Positions 41,493-51,510 of a stretch of DNA of 64,000 nt are shown one piece after another. The notes below the pieces were generated by a model. That model did no database searches. It was not told where the DNA came from and saw only the letters and a program-made list of their open reading frames with translations. The position numbers and the translations under genes are program-made. The stretch lies in NCBI RefSeq assembly GCF_037076355.1, contig NZ_AP026968.1, forward strand, positions 1,194,501 through 1,258,500, in the 5' to 3' direction. This stretch comes from Streptococcus parapneumoniae. GTDB taxonomy: Bacteria; Bacillota; Bacilli; Lactobacillales; Streptococcaceae. How positions within the stretch are numbered: the stretch's first letter is position 1; each line of letters opens with the position of its first letter.

Positions 41493-42770
41493 CTAATTAA
41501 TTTTAACGGTTACATTTGCTTTTGAAACAATCTGGTGACCATGATAAATATCGTAGTCAATAATAGCTGATCGTCTCGTATGATGAATAATCCGTGCTTG
41601 AATGCGCAGTATATCATCTATCTGAACAGCCTGCAAAAAGTAGATCAGCATTTGCTCGATAATGAGATTGCGGCCACTATTCACAACCAAATCTTGGGTC
41701 ATGTGAGTCAGTATCTCCGCCAATACACCGTTAGCTAAAACACCGTTTTTCTCAAGCATAAAGGGTTCCACTGTAATCACTACTTCATCATGGTGATAAG
41801 AAAGTTTTTGTCCAATCTGCTCAGAAAAAGTCGGTAGAGCCGAAACTTGGGAACGGCTCATCTTCTCCATGACATCTCGTCGTGTCACAACTCCAAGCAA
41901 GGTTTGATTATTCCGAACAACTGGTACCATTTCAAAGTCTTCAGCAATCATCCGTTGACTAACATTGGCAATATTTGTCGATAATCCAACTAAAAATAGA
42001 CTACGCGACATAACCTTGTCAATTGTGGTACTTGGTGACTTATCGCCCGCATCTCTCATAGTTACAACTCCAACGACAACCTGATGTTGGTTAATAACTG
42101 GAAAACGACTGCTTCGATTCTTACGAACTAAGTCCAAATAATCTTTAACAGTGTCTGTCTCTCTCAGAAAACCATACTCATGACTTGGATGATAAAGCTT
42201 CTCAACTGTCAAAATATCAGTCTTGATTTGGACATTTGACAAGGCTTTATTGATCATGGTCGCGACAGTGAAAGTATCATGCTTGCTTCTCAGAACAGGA
42301 ATCCCTTTTTGATTGGCCAGTTTAAGTACATCATCATGAACCTGAAATCCCCCTGTAACCAGAACTGCATTTTCATTTTCCAAGGCTAGCAACTGAATAC
42401 GGGTTCGGTCTCCGACAATCAAGAGCCCCCCATCGTGAAGGTAGGACAGGATATTTTGTTCAGTCATGGCACCAATTGAAAACTTACTAAATTCTCTATC
42501 TAAACCTTCTTGCCCAGCCAGAACCTCAGAAGAAGTCACTTCTGCAATTTCAGCAAAAGTTAATCTTTCAATCGCAACTTTCTGGGATTTGACGCGGATT
42601 GTTCCACTTCTAGGACGGGTCTCCACAATTCCACGGTTTTCAGCTTCTTTAATGGCCCGATAGGCAGTTCCATCACTGACTCCCAGATGATTTGAAATAC
42701 TACGAACACTGACCCTTTTACCAACGGGTAATTCTTCCAAATAGCTTAGAATTTCTTGGTGTTTACTCAT
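41493..42770 (-). CDS. spxR: SpxR-like regulator (HTH-DRTGG-CBS-HotDog)
   Basis: A 425-aa protein with an N-terminal winged helix (SVRSISNHLGVSDGTAYRAI), a DRTGG domain (ILSYLHDGGLLIVGDRTRIQ), two CBS domains (SRFPVINQHQVVVGVVTMRD and FEMVPVVRNNQTLLGVVTRR) and a C-terminal HotDog domain (QAVQIDDILRIQARIIHHTR). This exact order is that of pneumococcal SpxR, an activator of pyruvate oxidase spxB that may sense adenylates or CoA compounds. It overlaps the GNAT gene by 8 bp. Confidence 0.85.
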   Translation of the reverse strand: MSKHQEILSYLEELPVGKRVSVRSISNHLGVSDGTAYRAIKEAENRGIVETRPRSGTIRVKSQKVAIERLTFAEIAEVTSSEVLAGQEGLDREFSKFSIGAMTEQNILSYLHDGGLLIVGDRTRIQLLALENENAVLVTGGFQVHDDVLKLANQKGIPVLRSKHDTFTVATMINKALSNVQIKTDILTVEKLYHPSHEYGFLRETDTVKDYLDLVRKNRSSRFPVINQHQVVVGVVTMRDAGDKSPSTTIDKVMSRSLFLVGLSTNIANVSQRMIAEDFEMVPVVRNNQTLLGVVTRRDVMEKMSRSQVSALPTFSEQIGQKLSYHHDEVVITVEPFMLEKNGVLANGVLAEILTHMTQDLVVNSGRNLIIEQMLIYFLQAVQIDDILRIQARIIHHTRRSAIIDYDIYHGHQIVSKANVTVKIN

Positions 42771-43320
42771 TAACTTCTCCCTTTACAAAGCGAAACTCAA
42801 GATAATCTCGCATTTTCCTTGTGTAGCGATCACTTCCCTTAAACTGACGAATCAATCGAAATCCAGACTTAAGGGCAACCCGTTGACTAGCTTCATTTTC
42901 AAGGTGGGTAATGATGGATAATTGTTTTAAGCCAAATTCTTCAAAAGAAAGTTGACAAATTTTTCTAACAACCTCTGTCATAAATCCTTGCGACCAAGCA
43001 TCTTTTCTCAAAAAATAGCCAAGTTCTGCTTCTTTTTTAATTTCATCTAACTTTTCAAACTTAACAGAACCAATCATTTTTTCAGTTTTCTTGTCACAAA
43101 TAGCCCATACTCCCAAAGGGGACTTCATAAAGTAATTGGTCAGTGCATATTGACTTTCTTCCAGACTTGCCTGAGTCGGGAAAATAAATTGAAGATTTTC
43201 TGGATTTGAGGCTATCTCATGGAAGTCTTGACTATCACTAAAAAAGAAAGGACGCAAATACAAGCGATCCGTTTCAAAAAAAGAAAACATTGCTAATTTG
43301 GTCCAAATATTCATAAACAC
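42763..43320 (-). CDS. GNAT-family acetyltransferase (RimJ/RimL type)
   Basis: A 185-aa protein: FFETDRLYLRPFFFSDSQDF at the start, then IGSVKFEKLDEIKKEAELGY, SQGFMTEVVRKICQLSFEEF (acetyl-CoA loop) and NEASQRVALKSGFRLI. The substrate is not known. It is coupled to spxR by an overlap. Confidence 0.88.
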   Translation of the reverse strand: MFMNIWTKLAMFSFFETDRLYLRPFFFSDSQDFHEIASNPENLQFIFPTQASLEESQYALTNYFMKSPLGVWAICDKKTEKMIGSVKFEKLDEIKKEAELGYFLRKDAWSQGFMTEVVRKICQLSFEEFGLKQLSIITHLENEASQRVALKSGFRLIRQFKGSDRYTRKMRDYLEFRFVKGEVNE

Positions 43321-43329
43321 CTCTACGGT

Positions 43330-44589
43330 TTAATCCTCAACAAGTGTAATATCCGCTCCTAGATTACGTAATTTTTCAATAATATCAGAATAACCACGTA
43401 AGATAAACTCGATATTTGTAATTTCAGTTTGTCCCTCGGCCATCAAACCAGCAATAACCAAAGCTGCACCAGCTCTTAAGTCGGTCGCTTTAACACTGGC
43501 TCCACGCAAATTACGTCCACCCGTGTACAAAATATGACCATTTGTTGTCGAAATATCCGCATCCATCTTTGCTAGTTCAAAAACATGATTTACACGTTTT
43601 TCGTAAATTGTATCAACAATTGTACCACGACCATTCGCTCTTAGTAAAAGTGGGGTAATCGGTTGTTGCAAATCAGTTGCAAAGCCTGGGTAAGGAGCTG
43701 TCTTAATATTGATTGCTTTCAAATTAGACTGCTCTTCGACAAAAATGCTGTCTTCAGATACAGTCATTCTCACTCCCATTTCTTCCAACTTAGCAATAAA
43801 TCCTTCTAGGTGTTCGTAAAGAACATTATTTATACGAATCCCCTTGCCGACTGCAGCAGCTAAAGAAATATATGTTCCAGCTTCAATACGATCTGGAATC
43901 ACCTGATGACGGGTTCCATGTAATCTTTCAACACCATCAATAATGATGATATTAGTTCCTGCCCCACGGATATGGGCACCCATATTATTCAAGAGAGTAG
44001 CTACATCAATAATCTCAGGTTCACGGGCTGCATTTTCAATAATAGTACGACCATTCGCTTTAACCGCAGCAATCATCGTATTGATCGTTGCCCCTACACT
44101 AACCGTATCCATGTAAATACTTGCGCCATGGAGTCCTGTATCTTTAGCAGATAACTTCATGTTATCTCCCTCGTAGCTAACAGTGGCACCCATAGCTTCA
44201 AACGCCTTAAGGTGTAAGTCAATCGGACGAGGACCAAGATCACATCCTCCCGGTAAACCAACTGTCGCTTCACCAAAACGGCCTAAGAGGCTCCCATAAA
44301 AATAGTAAGATGCACGAAGACTGTTAATTTTACCATAAGGCATTGGAATATTTTGAACACCTCTTGGATCAATCTCCAAGACATCGTCATAACGTTTAAC
44401 AGTAGCTCCCATCAATTCCATGATTTCGACAAGACTTGCTACATCCGAAATATCTGGAACACAATCCAAAGTCACCACATCATCAGCCAAGATAATAGCC
44501 GGAATTAAGGCCACAACACTATTTTTAGCACCACTAATAGTGATTTCACCTTGTAGTGGTAATCCACCATTGATAACAATTTTTCTCAT
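43330..44589 (-). CDS. murA: UDP-N-acetylglucosamine 1-carboxyvinyltransferase
   Basis: First committed step of peptidoglycan synthesis. The 419-aa EPSP-synthase fold protein has [20 protein letters not shown], the active Cys in [19 protein letters not shown] (target of fosfomycin) and [19 protein letters not shown]. Streptococci have two MurA copies; which of the two this is was not decided. Full length. Confidence 0.95.
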   Translation of the reverse strand: MRKIVINGGLPLQGEITISGAKNSVVALIPAIILADDVVTLDCVPDISDVASLVEIMELMGATVKRYDDVLEIDPRGVQNIPMPYGKINSLRASYYFYGSLLGRFGEATVGLPGGCDLGPRPIDLHLKAFEAMGATVSYEGDNMKLSAKDTGLHGASIYMDTVSVGATINTMIAAVKANGRTIIENAAREPEIIDVATLLNNMGAHIRGAGTNIIIIDGVERLHGTRHQVIPDRIEAGTYISLAAAVGKGIRINNVLYEHLEGFIAKLEEMGVRMTVSEDSIFVEEQSNLKAINIKTAPYPGFATDLQQPITPLLLRANGRGTIVDTIYEKRVNHVFELAKMDADISTTNGHILYTGGRNLRGASVKATDLRAGAALVIAGLMAEGQTEITNIEFILRGYSDIIEKLRNLGADITLVED

Positions 44590-44724
44590 TCTAAGTTTTC
44601 AATACTCTTTCAAGATTTCTAATAAGGTCTTTAAAATAAATTATATCATAAATGCAACCTTTTTTCCATCCTTTTCAATTTTATTGGATAAATCAGAGTT
44701 GACGAGTTAGTAACTGAATTACTT

Positions 44725-44877
44725 AATACTCAATGAAAATCAAAGAGCAAACTAGGAAACTAGCCGCAGGCTGCTCAAAACACTGTTTTGAGGTTGTAGA
44801 TAGAACTGACGAAGTCAGTTACCTATACCTACGGCAAGGCGATATTGACGTGATTTGAAAAGATTTTCGAAGAGTAT
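44725..44877 (-). repeat. BOX element
   Basis: About 150 bp with the marks of pneumococcal BOX repeats: CTACGGCAAGGCGA (the classic BOX primer site) on the right, GAACTGACGAAGTCAGTT in the middle, and AAACTAGCCGCAGGCTGCTC on the left. The order reads boxA-B-C on the minus strand. BOX elements are typical of S. pneumoniae and close relatives. Confidence 0.9.
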
Positions 44878-44985
44878 GAATTACTAATCTTTCTCGAATC
44901 GCTATTGCCCTTTTTTGTCCCCTGAAACCAAGTAGGAGCTAAGACTAGCTCCCTTATCTAAGTATCGGAATACGGCTGTTCAACT

Positions 44986-45195
44986 AAATTTTAACAAGAA
45001 CTTCTCCCCCTTCTCTCAGTTCACAGAAGCGTTTGATACATACCGTCCTATATTTCATGAACAAGACGTTTTCAGGCTAGCATCCTATCAGACAATCTAT
45101 TTTAAAAATAACCGTGACTCAGGATTACTTCTATCTGTCGTTTTCCCTGATTCAATAAATGTTGCGACTTTCATTTTTTATCCTTCTCTATTTAT
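44986..45195 (+). pseudogene. unrecognised gene remnant
   Basis: One plus-strand frame is open for about 70 codons (NFSPFSQFTEAFDTYRPIFH, then YFKNNRDSGLLLSVVFPDSI) with protein-like composition but no start codon or family match. It is probably a leftover C-terminal part of a lost gene. Confidence 0.3.
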
Positions 45196-45850
45196 CATAA
45201 ACAGGACGTGTCAATCCTTGAGTATCGGGGTCTGCAAGACCTATACTTTCTCTATTGAGGTAAGTTGGATCAGCAATCATTTTGACAACAACGTCTGCCA
45301 TACTTTGACGTGAGCCGGAGACACCGACATATGATTCTCCTTTGTGCGTAATACTGTATTTCAGCTCATCACGGTCATTTAACCAAGGCAAACGTAAAGT
45401 GGTGTAATCTAAACCTGATTTTTCTAACAATTCGTCAGAACGTCGAGCTCGATTGAGTCCTGCTTACGTAAGCATTTCTGTATTCCAACGACCATATTCT
45501 CCAGGAACTTCTCCATAAATTCCTAAAACATTTGAAGCTATAAGACGTTTAACATCATTTTTAATCATTGCTGCAATAACACCTTGAGTCAGTTTGTTAT
45601 CAGGGTCATGGTCAACATTTGAAATAAAAACAATATCTTGTCCTTGAACAGGCTTGTCCAACATTTCTTGGTCGTGAATGTCAGCATCTACTATCCTTAC
45701 ACGCGCAGGATTCATAGCCACTAAGTCATCAACACGATGACTTTTTCGTAAATAAAGTGTCAATTGAACATCATCTTGTTCGCCCAAAAGACGCTTCGCT
45801 ACAATCCGTGCAATTTGTCCATTGGCACCCAAAATTAAAACATTTTTCAT
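45188..45850 (-). pseudogene. NmrA/SDR-type NAD(P)-binding protein, stopped by TAA
   Basis: The frame begins MKNVLILGANGQIARIVAKR (Rossmann GxxGxxG), continues to RWNTEMLT, then meets TAA at 45464-45466 and goes on in the same frame (AGLNRARRSDELLEKSGLDY, TLRLPWLNDRDE) to 45188. A single nonsense change, probably CAA to TAA, breaks an otherwise intact gene of about 220 codons. Confidence 0.8.
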
Positions 45851-45877
45851 TTATTATTCCTCAAATAATCTTAAAAA

Positions 45878-46735
45878 TTAATCATTAGCATGAATGTCAT
45901 AAACTGACAAGAGATAATCTCCAACACCTGGTGCGTCTGGGTCATGAACACCTTTTTCTTTATCAAGGGCACGAATCTCTGCCATTTCTTCAGCGGTCAA
46001 TTCAAAATCAAAAATATTTTTGCTTGATGCCATGCGAACTTTCTTGGTTGATTTTGGCAAAACAATGATACCTTCTTGCACTTCAAATCGCAAAATAATT
46101 TGCCCAGCATCTTTGCCATATTTGTTAGCCAAAGCTGTGATGATTGGTTCAGCAAATAAATCTTTATTTTCTTGTCCGAGTGGCGCCCAAGCTTCGATTT
46201 TAACATCATCCTTTGCAAGCAAATCACGTAGAGCTTTTTGTTGGAAATATGGGTTGAACTCTACCTGGTTAACAGCTGGAATCGTATTGAAATGTGGAAC
46301 AAATTGATTACAAAAGTTTGACGTGAAGTTTGATACACCGATTGATTTGATTTTACCAGCTGATTTGGCTTCTTCTAGAGCTTTCCAAGCTTCTTCGACT
46401 TTGCCATAAGGTTGGTGAAGCAGGTGGAGGTCAAGGTAATCAAGCCCCATTTTTTCCAAGGTTGCATCAATGATTGCTTTAGCAGTTTCGTAAGCATAAT
46501 CTTGAATCCAAAGTTTACTAGTGACAAAGATTTCATCACGTGGAATGCCTGAATCTTTGATAGCTTGTCCGACTTCTTTTTCGTTAAAATAAGCTTGTGC
46601 TGTATCAATATGACGGTAACCAACTTCTAAGGCTTCCTTAACAGCTGTATAGGTCGAGCCGTCTGCAGGAATTTGGAAAACACCAAATCCAACTGCTGGA
46701 ATACGATTGCCATCATTTAAAGTAATTGTTTTCAT
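45878..46735 (-). CDS. aldo/keto reductase
   Basis: A 285-aa TIM-barrel oxidoreductase with the catalytic tetrad: GYRHIDTAQAYFNEKEVG (Asp, Tyr), IFVTSKLWIQDY (Lys) and DLHLLHQPYG (His), plus GVSNF and IVLPKSTKKVRM for NADPH. It is close in type to the broken copy next to it. Substrate unknown. Confidence 0.92.
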   Translation of the reverse strand: MKTITLNDGNRIPAVGFGVFQIPADGSTYTAVKEALEVGYRHIDTAQAYFNEKEVGQAIKDSGIPRDEIFVTSKLWIQDYAYETAKAIIDATLEKMGLDYLDLHLLHQPYGKVEEAWKALEEAKSAGKIKSIGVSNFTSNFCNQFVPHFNTIPAVNQVEFNPYFQQKALRDLLAKDDVKIEAWAPLGQENKDLFAEPIITALANKYGKDAGQIILRFEVQEGIIVLPKSTKKVRMASSKNIFDFELTAEEMAEIRALDKEKGVHDPDAPGVGDYLLSVYDIHAND

Positions 46736-46737
46736 CT

Positions 46738-47609
46738 TTAGTTTCCTCCATTTTTTCTCTGTTCAATCAAACGCAAGAACATGTCAACTGTTGAAGCATC
46801 TTGGTGATTGAAAAACAGACTTTCTTTTGTATCAAGTTCTGCAATGGCTGTCATATCTTCATCCGTTAAGTTAAAATCAAAAACATCAATATTCTCAGCC
46901 ATACGCTCTGGTTTTACTGATTTTGTCAAGTAGACGATACCACGCTCCACCTGCCAACGAATCATAATTTGAGCTGTGGACTTACCATATTTTTCCGCAA
47001 TCACCACTAGTGTCGGATGAGAAAAGATGCCATTTCTACCTTCTGCAAAAGTAGCCCATGACTCCATCTGAACATTGTTTTTGATCATATTCTCTTGTGC
47101 GAAAATCTGTTGATTAAACGGATGAGTTTCAACTTGATTGACCTGTGGTGTGATTTCATTAAAAGCCACCAGATCACTCAGACGATCGGGATAGAAATTG
47201 CTGACACCAATGGCACGCAGTTTACCTTCTTTATACAAGTCCTCCAAGGCACGATAAGAACCATAGTAATCTGAAAAGGGCTGATGACGGAGCATCAAGT
47301 CTAGATAATCTAAGCCATGACTTCCAATGAATGTAGAACAGCTTTTCTCGTTTTCTCATAACCGTAATGCTCTAGCCAGACTTTGCTAGTAATGAAAAAT
47401 TCTTCCCTTGGCAAACCTGATTCTGCGATAGCTTCACCAACTTCTTTTTCATTGGCATAAGACTGAGCCGTATCAAAATGACGATAGCCAACCTTAATAG
47501 CATCAAGTACGGCCTGCTTGGTTTCACTGGCAGGAATTTTGAAAACACCAAATCCAAGAATTGGCATCTTCACTCCATTGTTCAAACTAATGTGTTTCAT
47601 AGGATTCAT
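46738..47609 (-). pseudogene. second aldo/keto reductase, frameshifted
   Basis: The first part (from [20 protein letters not shown] through [16 protein letters not shown]) ends at LEVMA and a stop at 47310. The rest (LRHQPFSDYYGSYRALEDLY to RLIEQRKNGGN) is in another frame starting before 47298. Reading the other frame gives [13 protein letters not shown], the expected active-site segment, so one small indel near 47320 has broken the gene. Confidence 0.82.
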
Positions 47610-47755
47610 CTCACTTTCTAACCTTATTATAGTCCTATTTTGTTTAGCTGTACAATAGCAAAGAAAAATAGCAGTATTCATTTTTTTTTAATACTACTAT
47701 CTATACTAAACCTAATCCTCCTTCAATTGCCTTAGAATCACAAGAACTACCAGAG

Positions 47756-48166
47756 TCAAAAGAACGGAAAGAAGCATGGCTGGCGGAAAAATAGTAGCTG
47801 CAAGACAAGACCGACGACTTTCCCAATCGTATCAAAGAATATCCATTTCTTCATGTCTTCTATTCGTTGTTTTAAGAGAAGATTATTTGGATCATCTTGA
47901 TAAAGCGAACGATAAAGCTCTCTGTTTGAAACCGTAATGAATAAGACAATCAAGCCATAGACAACTTGTGCTAACGAATCGGTAAAATTAGTTGAAACAA
48001 TAGCCGTCACATAGAGGAATAACGAGGAGGCAAAGAGAAGAATCATCACCCACCAGACAGTTTTACTGGATATTTTTTGAACATAGAGCCATTCATTATG
48101 AATGATGATCAGCATACTGCCTAACCATAAAAATGAAATAATGTAGGCAAAGAAATTATTTCGCAA
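47756..48166 (-). CDS. multi-pass membrane protein
   Basis: A 136-aa protein with about four hydrophobic helices (FFAYIISFLWLGSMLIII, WWVMILLFASSLFLYVTAIV, VVYGLIVLFITVS, VVGLVLQLLFF). No family recognised. It overlaps the hydrolase remnant, so it may itself be rearranged. Confidence 0.5.
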   Translation of the reverse strand: MRNNFFAYIISFLWLGSMLIIIHNEWLYVQKISSKTVWWVMILLFASSLFLYVTAIVSTNFTDSLAQVVYGLIVLFITVSNRELYRSLYQDDPNNLLLKQRIEDMKKWIFFDTIGKVVGLVLQLLFFRQPCFFPFF

Positions 48167-48483
48167 TGCCCAAAGCCGTGTAGGAAAATCATTGGTACCT
48201 CTGTTTCATCCTCTGGAACTTGATAGAGAACGTTGGCATGGTCAACGTGAGAAGTCTGACCGGCACTGGTTTTCTCCCATTGATTAGCTGGATCAAAAGT
48301 TCCTTCAGAAGTTGTCACAATCCCACCAGCTGAGAAAATTCCTTGATCCGCGATTCGAAGTACAGTACTATCAATATTCGCTGAGCTTGCAGTCGAATTG
48401 CTGGTCGAATTTGCTTAGCAAGCAGCTAGCAAAATAGTTGCAATCGCTGTTGTTGTAAATAATTTTATTTTTCTTGAGTTCAT
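48121..48483 (-). pseudogene. truncated lipoprotein alpha/beta hydrolase
   Basis: From ATG 48483 a signal peptide with lipobox ends in LLAAC and is followed at once by TAA (48415-48417). The frame then continues to GTFDPANQWEKTSAGQTSHV, VLYQVPEDETEVPMIFLHGF and breaks off just after the oxyanion-hole HGFG. The rest of the hydrolase is missing. It carries both a nonsense change and a deletion. Confidence 0.75.
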
Positions 48484-48593
48484 TTCTATACCTCTAAATC
48501 TTTTTTCTTGTCCTTTGGACATGATTTTGTATAAACGATAAAAACTCGTGGGTAAAATAGTGATTTTTGATAATAGTATTTAGAATGTGAATA

Positions 48594-48848
48594 CTAAAAT
48601 AGATTTAACTCTTCTCCGTCAACTATATTTATTCTGTTCCTGAGAATGTTAAAAATATTTTCAAGCTTCCTCACCGCATTTTCATATTCATTGATTTTAC
48701 TATTTAACTGATTTTGAATACCTTCAATCTCAGATTCTACCCGCTCAATCGTTAGCTACTGCGATAAGTTTAGCTTTGAACGCTCATACTTAGCTAGTCG
48801 CTTAGTGTCTTGATTCTCACTTTGTAAGTTAACAACGACTTCCGCCAT
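48594..48848 (-). pseudogene. coiled-coil Tn5252-type gene with in-frame TAG
   Basis: Frame MAEVVVNLQSENQDTKRLAK is stopped by TAG at 48756-48758 and goes on as ERVESEIEGIQNQLNSKINE to a stop at 48594. It follows the relaxase remnant and is either its C-terminal part or a small mobilisation gene. Confidence 0.5.
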
Positions 48849-48853
48849 CTTGT

Positions 48854-50459
48854 TTAGGATAGCATTTTTTCTTGTAAGTTTGTTAAATCAATGTCTAGCT
48901 GTGCAATTTCTTCAACCAGTTCATCTTTTAATTCAAAAAAGGATTTATTTTGAGTGTGCAAGGTCATCAATAAATTGATTTCTTCTATTTTTTGTTGAAG
49001 GCTAGACAGACTTATTCGTCTCATATAAGGCAGAGACTTATTGTCAAATGTCAGTTGGCGAATCAAGTCCATTCCTTTCATATGTCGATTCTTTTTTGAG
49101 TTCTCTTTATGATAAATGAAATAAGAAGATGTTTCTCGAATAAAAACCTGATACTGTTTCTTATTTTCTTGTTCTAAAATATTTAGTTGATGATTTGGAA
49201 TGAAGATTAGTCCTTCTTGTCCAATCCCCATCAAAACCTTAATGAAAAGTCCATCTGAAACCACCTTTTCAACCTGCTCTTCAGCAATCTCAACTTCAAA
49301 CTCATGTACAGCATCTCTCTTAGTTTTATACGTTTTCATAAGCTTCGGTTATTTCTTCTACAGTCAATACGTCTGAATACTGTTGCATTTCAAATTTTTC
49401 AAATTCCGTTTTTACGTCACTATTTTGAAGCACTTCAACCACATCAAGTTCCTTGAAGTAGGTTTCAAAATACGCAGTATCATAAAGATTTTTCTTTCTT
49501 AATAACTTATTTGGTATGGAAATGCAGCTTTTTCCATCAGTAAGAACAAAATCTATCATTTTTATCTTGCTCTTCAATTCCATTCCCAGTAACTGAGCTT
49601 TCTCAACTAAATCATCAAATGAGTTGGATCTTGGCAACAAAAATTCTAAAATCTGTTCAATCTTTCTCTTAGCAAAGTAATGTTGAAAATATTCTTTTGA
49701 ATAGGGTTCTCTCTTATTCAGCTTATCTCCTCGGATGACTTGTTTCATATTCCTATCTGTCATAAAAAATCGGCTATGTTTCCTTGAGAAATCTACTTTA
49801 ACATCTAGTTGCTCAGCTTTTTTCATAAAATCATTGAAGTCAATTGAATGTTCCATGAGAAAAGATAACCTCTGCTTCAATTCGTATTTGTGATTAGAAC
49901 AGCGATAGACCTCGTAATCCCTATGAGAATAGCATTTAATGGGAATAATTTTTGCACCAGCTACTTTAGAAATTCTATCCGAAATCATTTGTAAATTTCT
50001 TTCAAGAGCGTAGTCTCACTTCAACTTTTTTTGAGATTAGCAGGCGATTGAGTTGATAATAATGTAATTATGACAATGATCCTGATCAACATGAGTGGCA
50101 ACAATGAATTTATAGTGAGCACCTGTCAACTCTTTTATCGTTTCATAGTCAATACGATTGATTTCCTTTGGGCTTAATGTATCTTCAGTTGAGAAAGATT
50201 TAATAATATGATGAGCATGTGTTTTCTGTTGCTTTTTCTCTTGTCTATCAAACCGTGAATCGTAGAGTTGGTCATTTGAAAGGAAATTATTTTGATACAT
50301 CTTTACCAGTTCCACATAGTCAGGAAAATCAAGATAATTATTCATCCCAAAATCTGAAATCAACGATAAATTCCTTATTTTCTTAGGATTAAGAATATAT
50401 TTAATTAATTGACGGTGGTATTTTTTCCCATGAACAGCATAGTGCTTAGTGATGACCAT
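48854..50459 (-). pseudogene. Tn5252-type relaxase, multiply broken
   Basis: The N-terminal part (MVITKHYAVHGKKYHRQLIK) has the HUH motif in VATHVDQDHCHNYIIIN. The frame is stopped by TAA (50037) and TGA shortly after (reading KKLK-stop-DYALERNLQM, where Trp is usual), then continues to 49326, where a frameshift leads into the 48854-49339 part. The intact enzyme would be about 530 residues and would nick oriT. At least three lesions show it is dead. Confidence 0.82.
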
Positions 50460-50811
50460 AAAATTCTCTCAATCGTTGACACTTTATGTCAAAATCTTGT
50501 TGTCACTGTTTTTCTAACTCAGCTATACCGAGCTACAATTCTTTTACTTGTTGTAGACTTAATAGGTGGCTTTGATTTACCGCACGTGCAATCTGGTTTA
50601 TATTATTTCCAATCCTACGAATTTCAAAAATCAGGTCTTGAAATCCTCTTGTATCGATTGTGATAAAATTCATACCAGAATCGAGTAAGGTTTTTCTGGC
50701 ATAATGAGAAAAGTTTGGACATGGGCTATAAGCAATATTTTTGTTGAGGATAATTAATTCTTGGTCACTCAAATACACTTTTTTCAAATTGGTTCGATAA
50801 CGATTTTCCAT
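50446..50811 (-). pseudogene. MobC-type mobilisation protein with in-frame stops
   Basis: The frame starts MENRYRTNLKKVYLSDQELI and has the MobC core FEIRRIGNNINQIARAVNQS. It is stopped by TAG at 50533, then reads LGIAELEKQ, TGA, QQDFDIKCQRLREFYGHH to 50446, overlapping the relaxase start as in intact relatives. Two nonsense changes inactivate it. Confidence 0.78.
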
Positions 50812-50817
50812 AATAAC

Positions 50818-51180
50818 TTACCTCATGTACTTGTCTTTGAATGAATGGCTTAATAGAATACTTATCTCAATTTCCTTCATCAAGTTTTTAACACAGGTCA
50901 AAATGATTTCAAGATGTTCTATTATAACGGTTTGTGACGACTTTGCTAGAACAAGTAGCTCATGTAGATCTCGATAAATCTGTTCTACTTTTTGGTGCTG
51001 TAAATATTTTATCCAATCTTCAAGTTGCGGGGATGATTGACAGTTTGGTTCTAATAATTTACCCCTAGCAAAAGGGGAGAATTGCTCATATCCATCCTGT
51101 ATCATCAAATTTTGTATTTCTTGATACTCTTTTACTGAAAAATTGATTTCCTTGCGTATCTCTCTAACTAAGTTTCCCAT
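50818..51180 (-). CDS. Tn5252-type mobilisation-region protein
   Basis: A 120-aa protein from MGNLVREIRKEINFSVKEYQ (site AGGAGAATTCAGG). It is largely helical and sits directly upstream of mobC, where Tn5252-like elements have a small conserved gene. The biochemical role is unknown. A longer frame to 51222 is less likely. Confidence 0.6.
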   Translation of the reverse strand: MGNLVREIRKEINFSVKEYQEIQNLMIQDGYEQFSPFARGKLLEPNCQSSPQLEDWIKYLQHQKVEQIYRDLHELLVLAKSSQTVIIEHLEIILTCVKNLMKEIEISILLSHSFKDKYMR

Positions 51181-51276
51181 CCTGAATTCTCCTAGTTCTT
51201 TATTATCGGTACATCCCCGCACTCGTATTAGACACGGCGCTGCATAATATCTTCCTTTCAGGTCTTCGCGAGCTCA

Positions 51277-51409
51277 GATATTGTGTCCACAATATCCCTA
51301 AAATCATATCGCCAGCTAATCAAAACCTACCAGTTTTGATCAGCTAACGATAAGATAACTTGGTGGCTCAGCCCCCAAACACCTAGTAGAAAATCAAAAA
51401 TTGATTTTC
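51277..51409. repeat. cluster of perfect inverted repeats, candidate oriT region
   Basis: Three perfect hairpins lie upstream of the mob genes: GATATTGTG/CACAATATC (51277-51296), ATCAAAAC/GTTTTGAT (51319-51340, with AGCT flanks) and GAAAATCAA/TTGATTTTC (51389-51409). Such repeats next to mobC and relaxase genes are typical of transfer origins. The stretch 51223-51510 holds no gene. Confidence 0.5.
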
Positions 51410-51510
51410 TTGGAATGATATAAGGATATCAGGGATGATTTGGAAAAGATATCACATTATCAAAGTAATGGTGAGAAAAAAGAGAGCCTAACAGCTCTCG
51501 AAGTAAATTA

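Noticed and set aside
44725-44877. Possible transposon end
   Set aside because: It matches a BOX element with the classic primer site rather than an insertion sequence.
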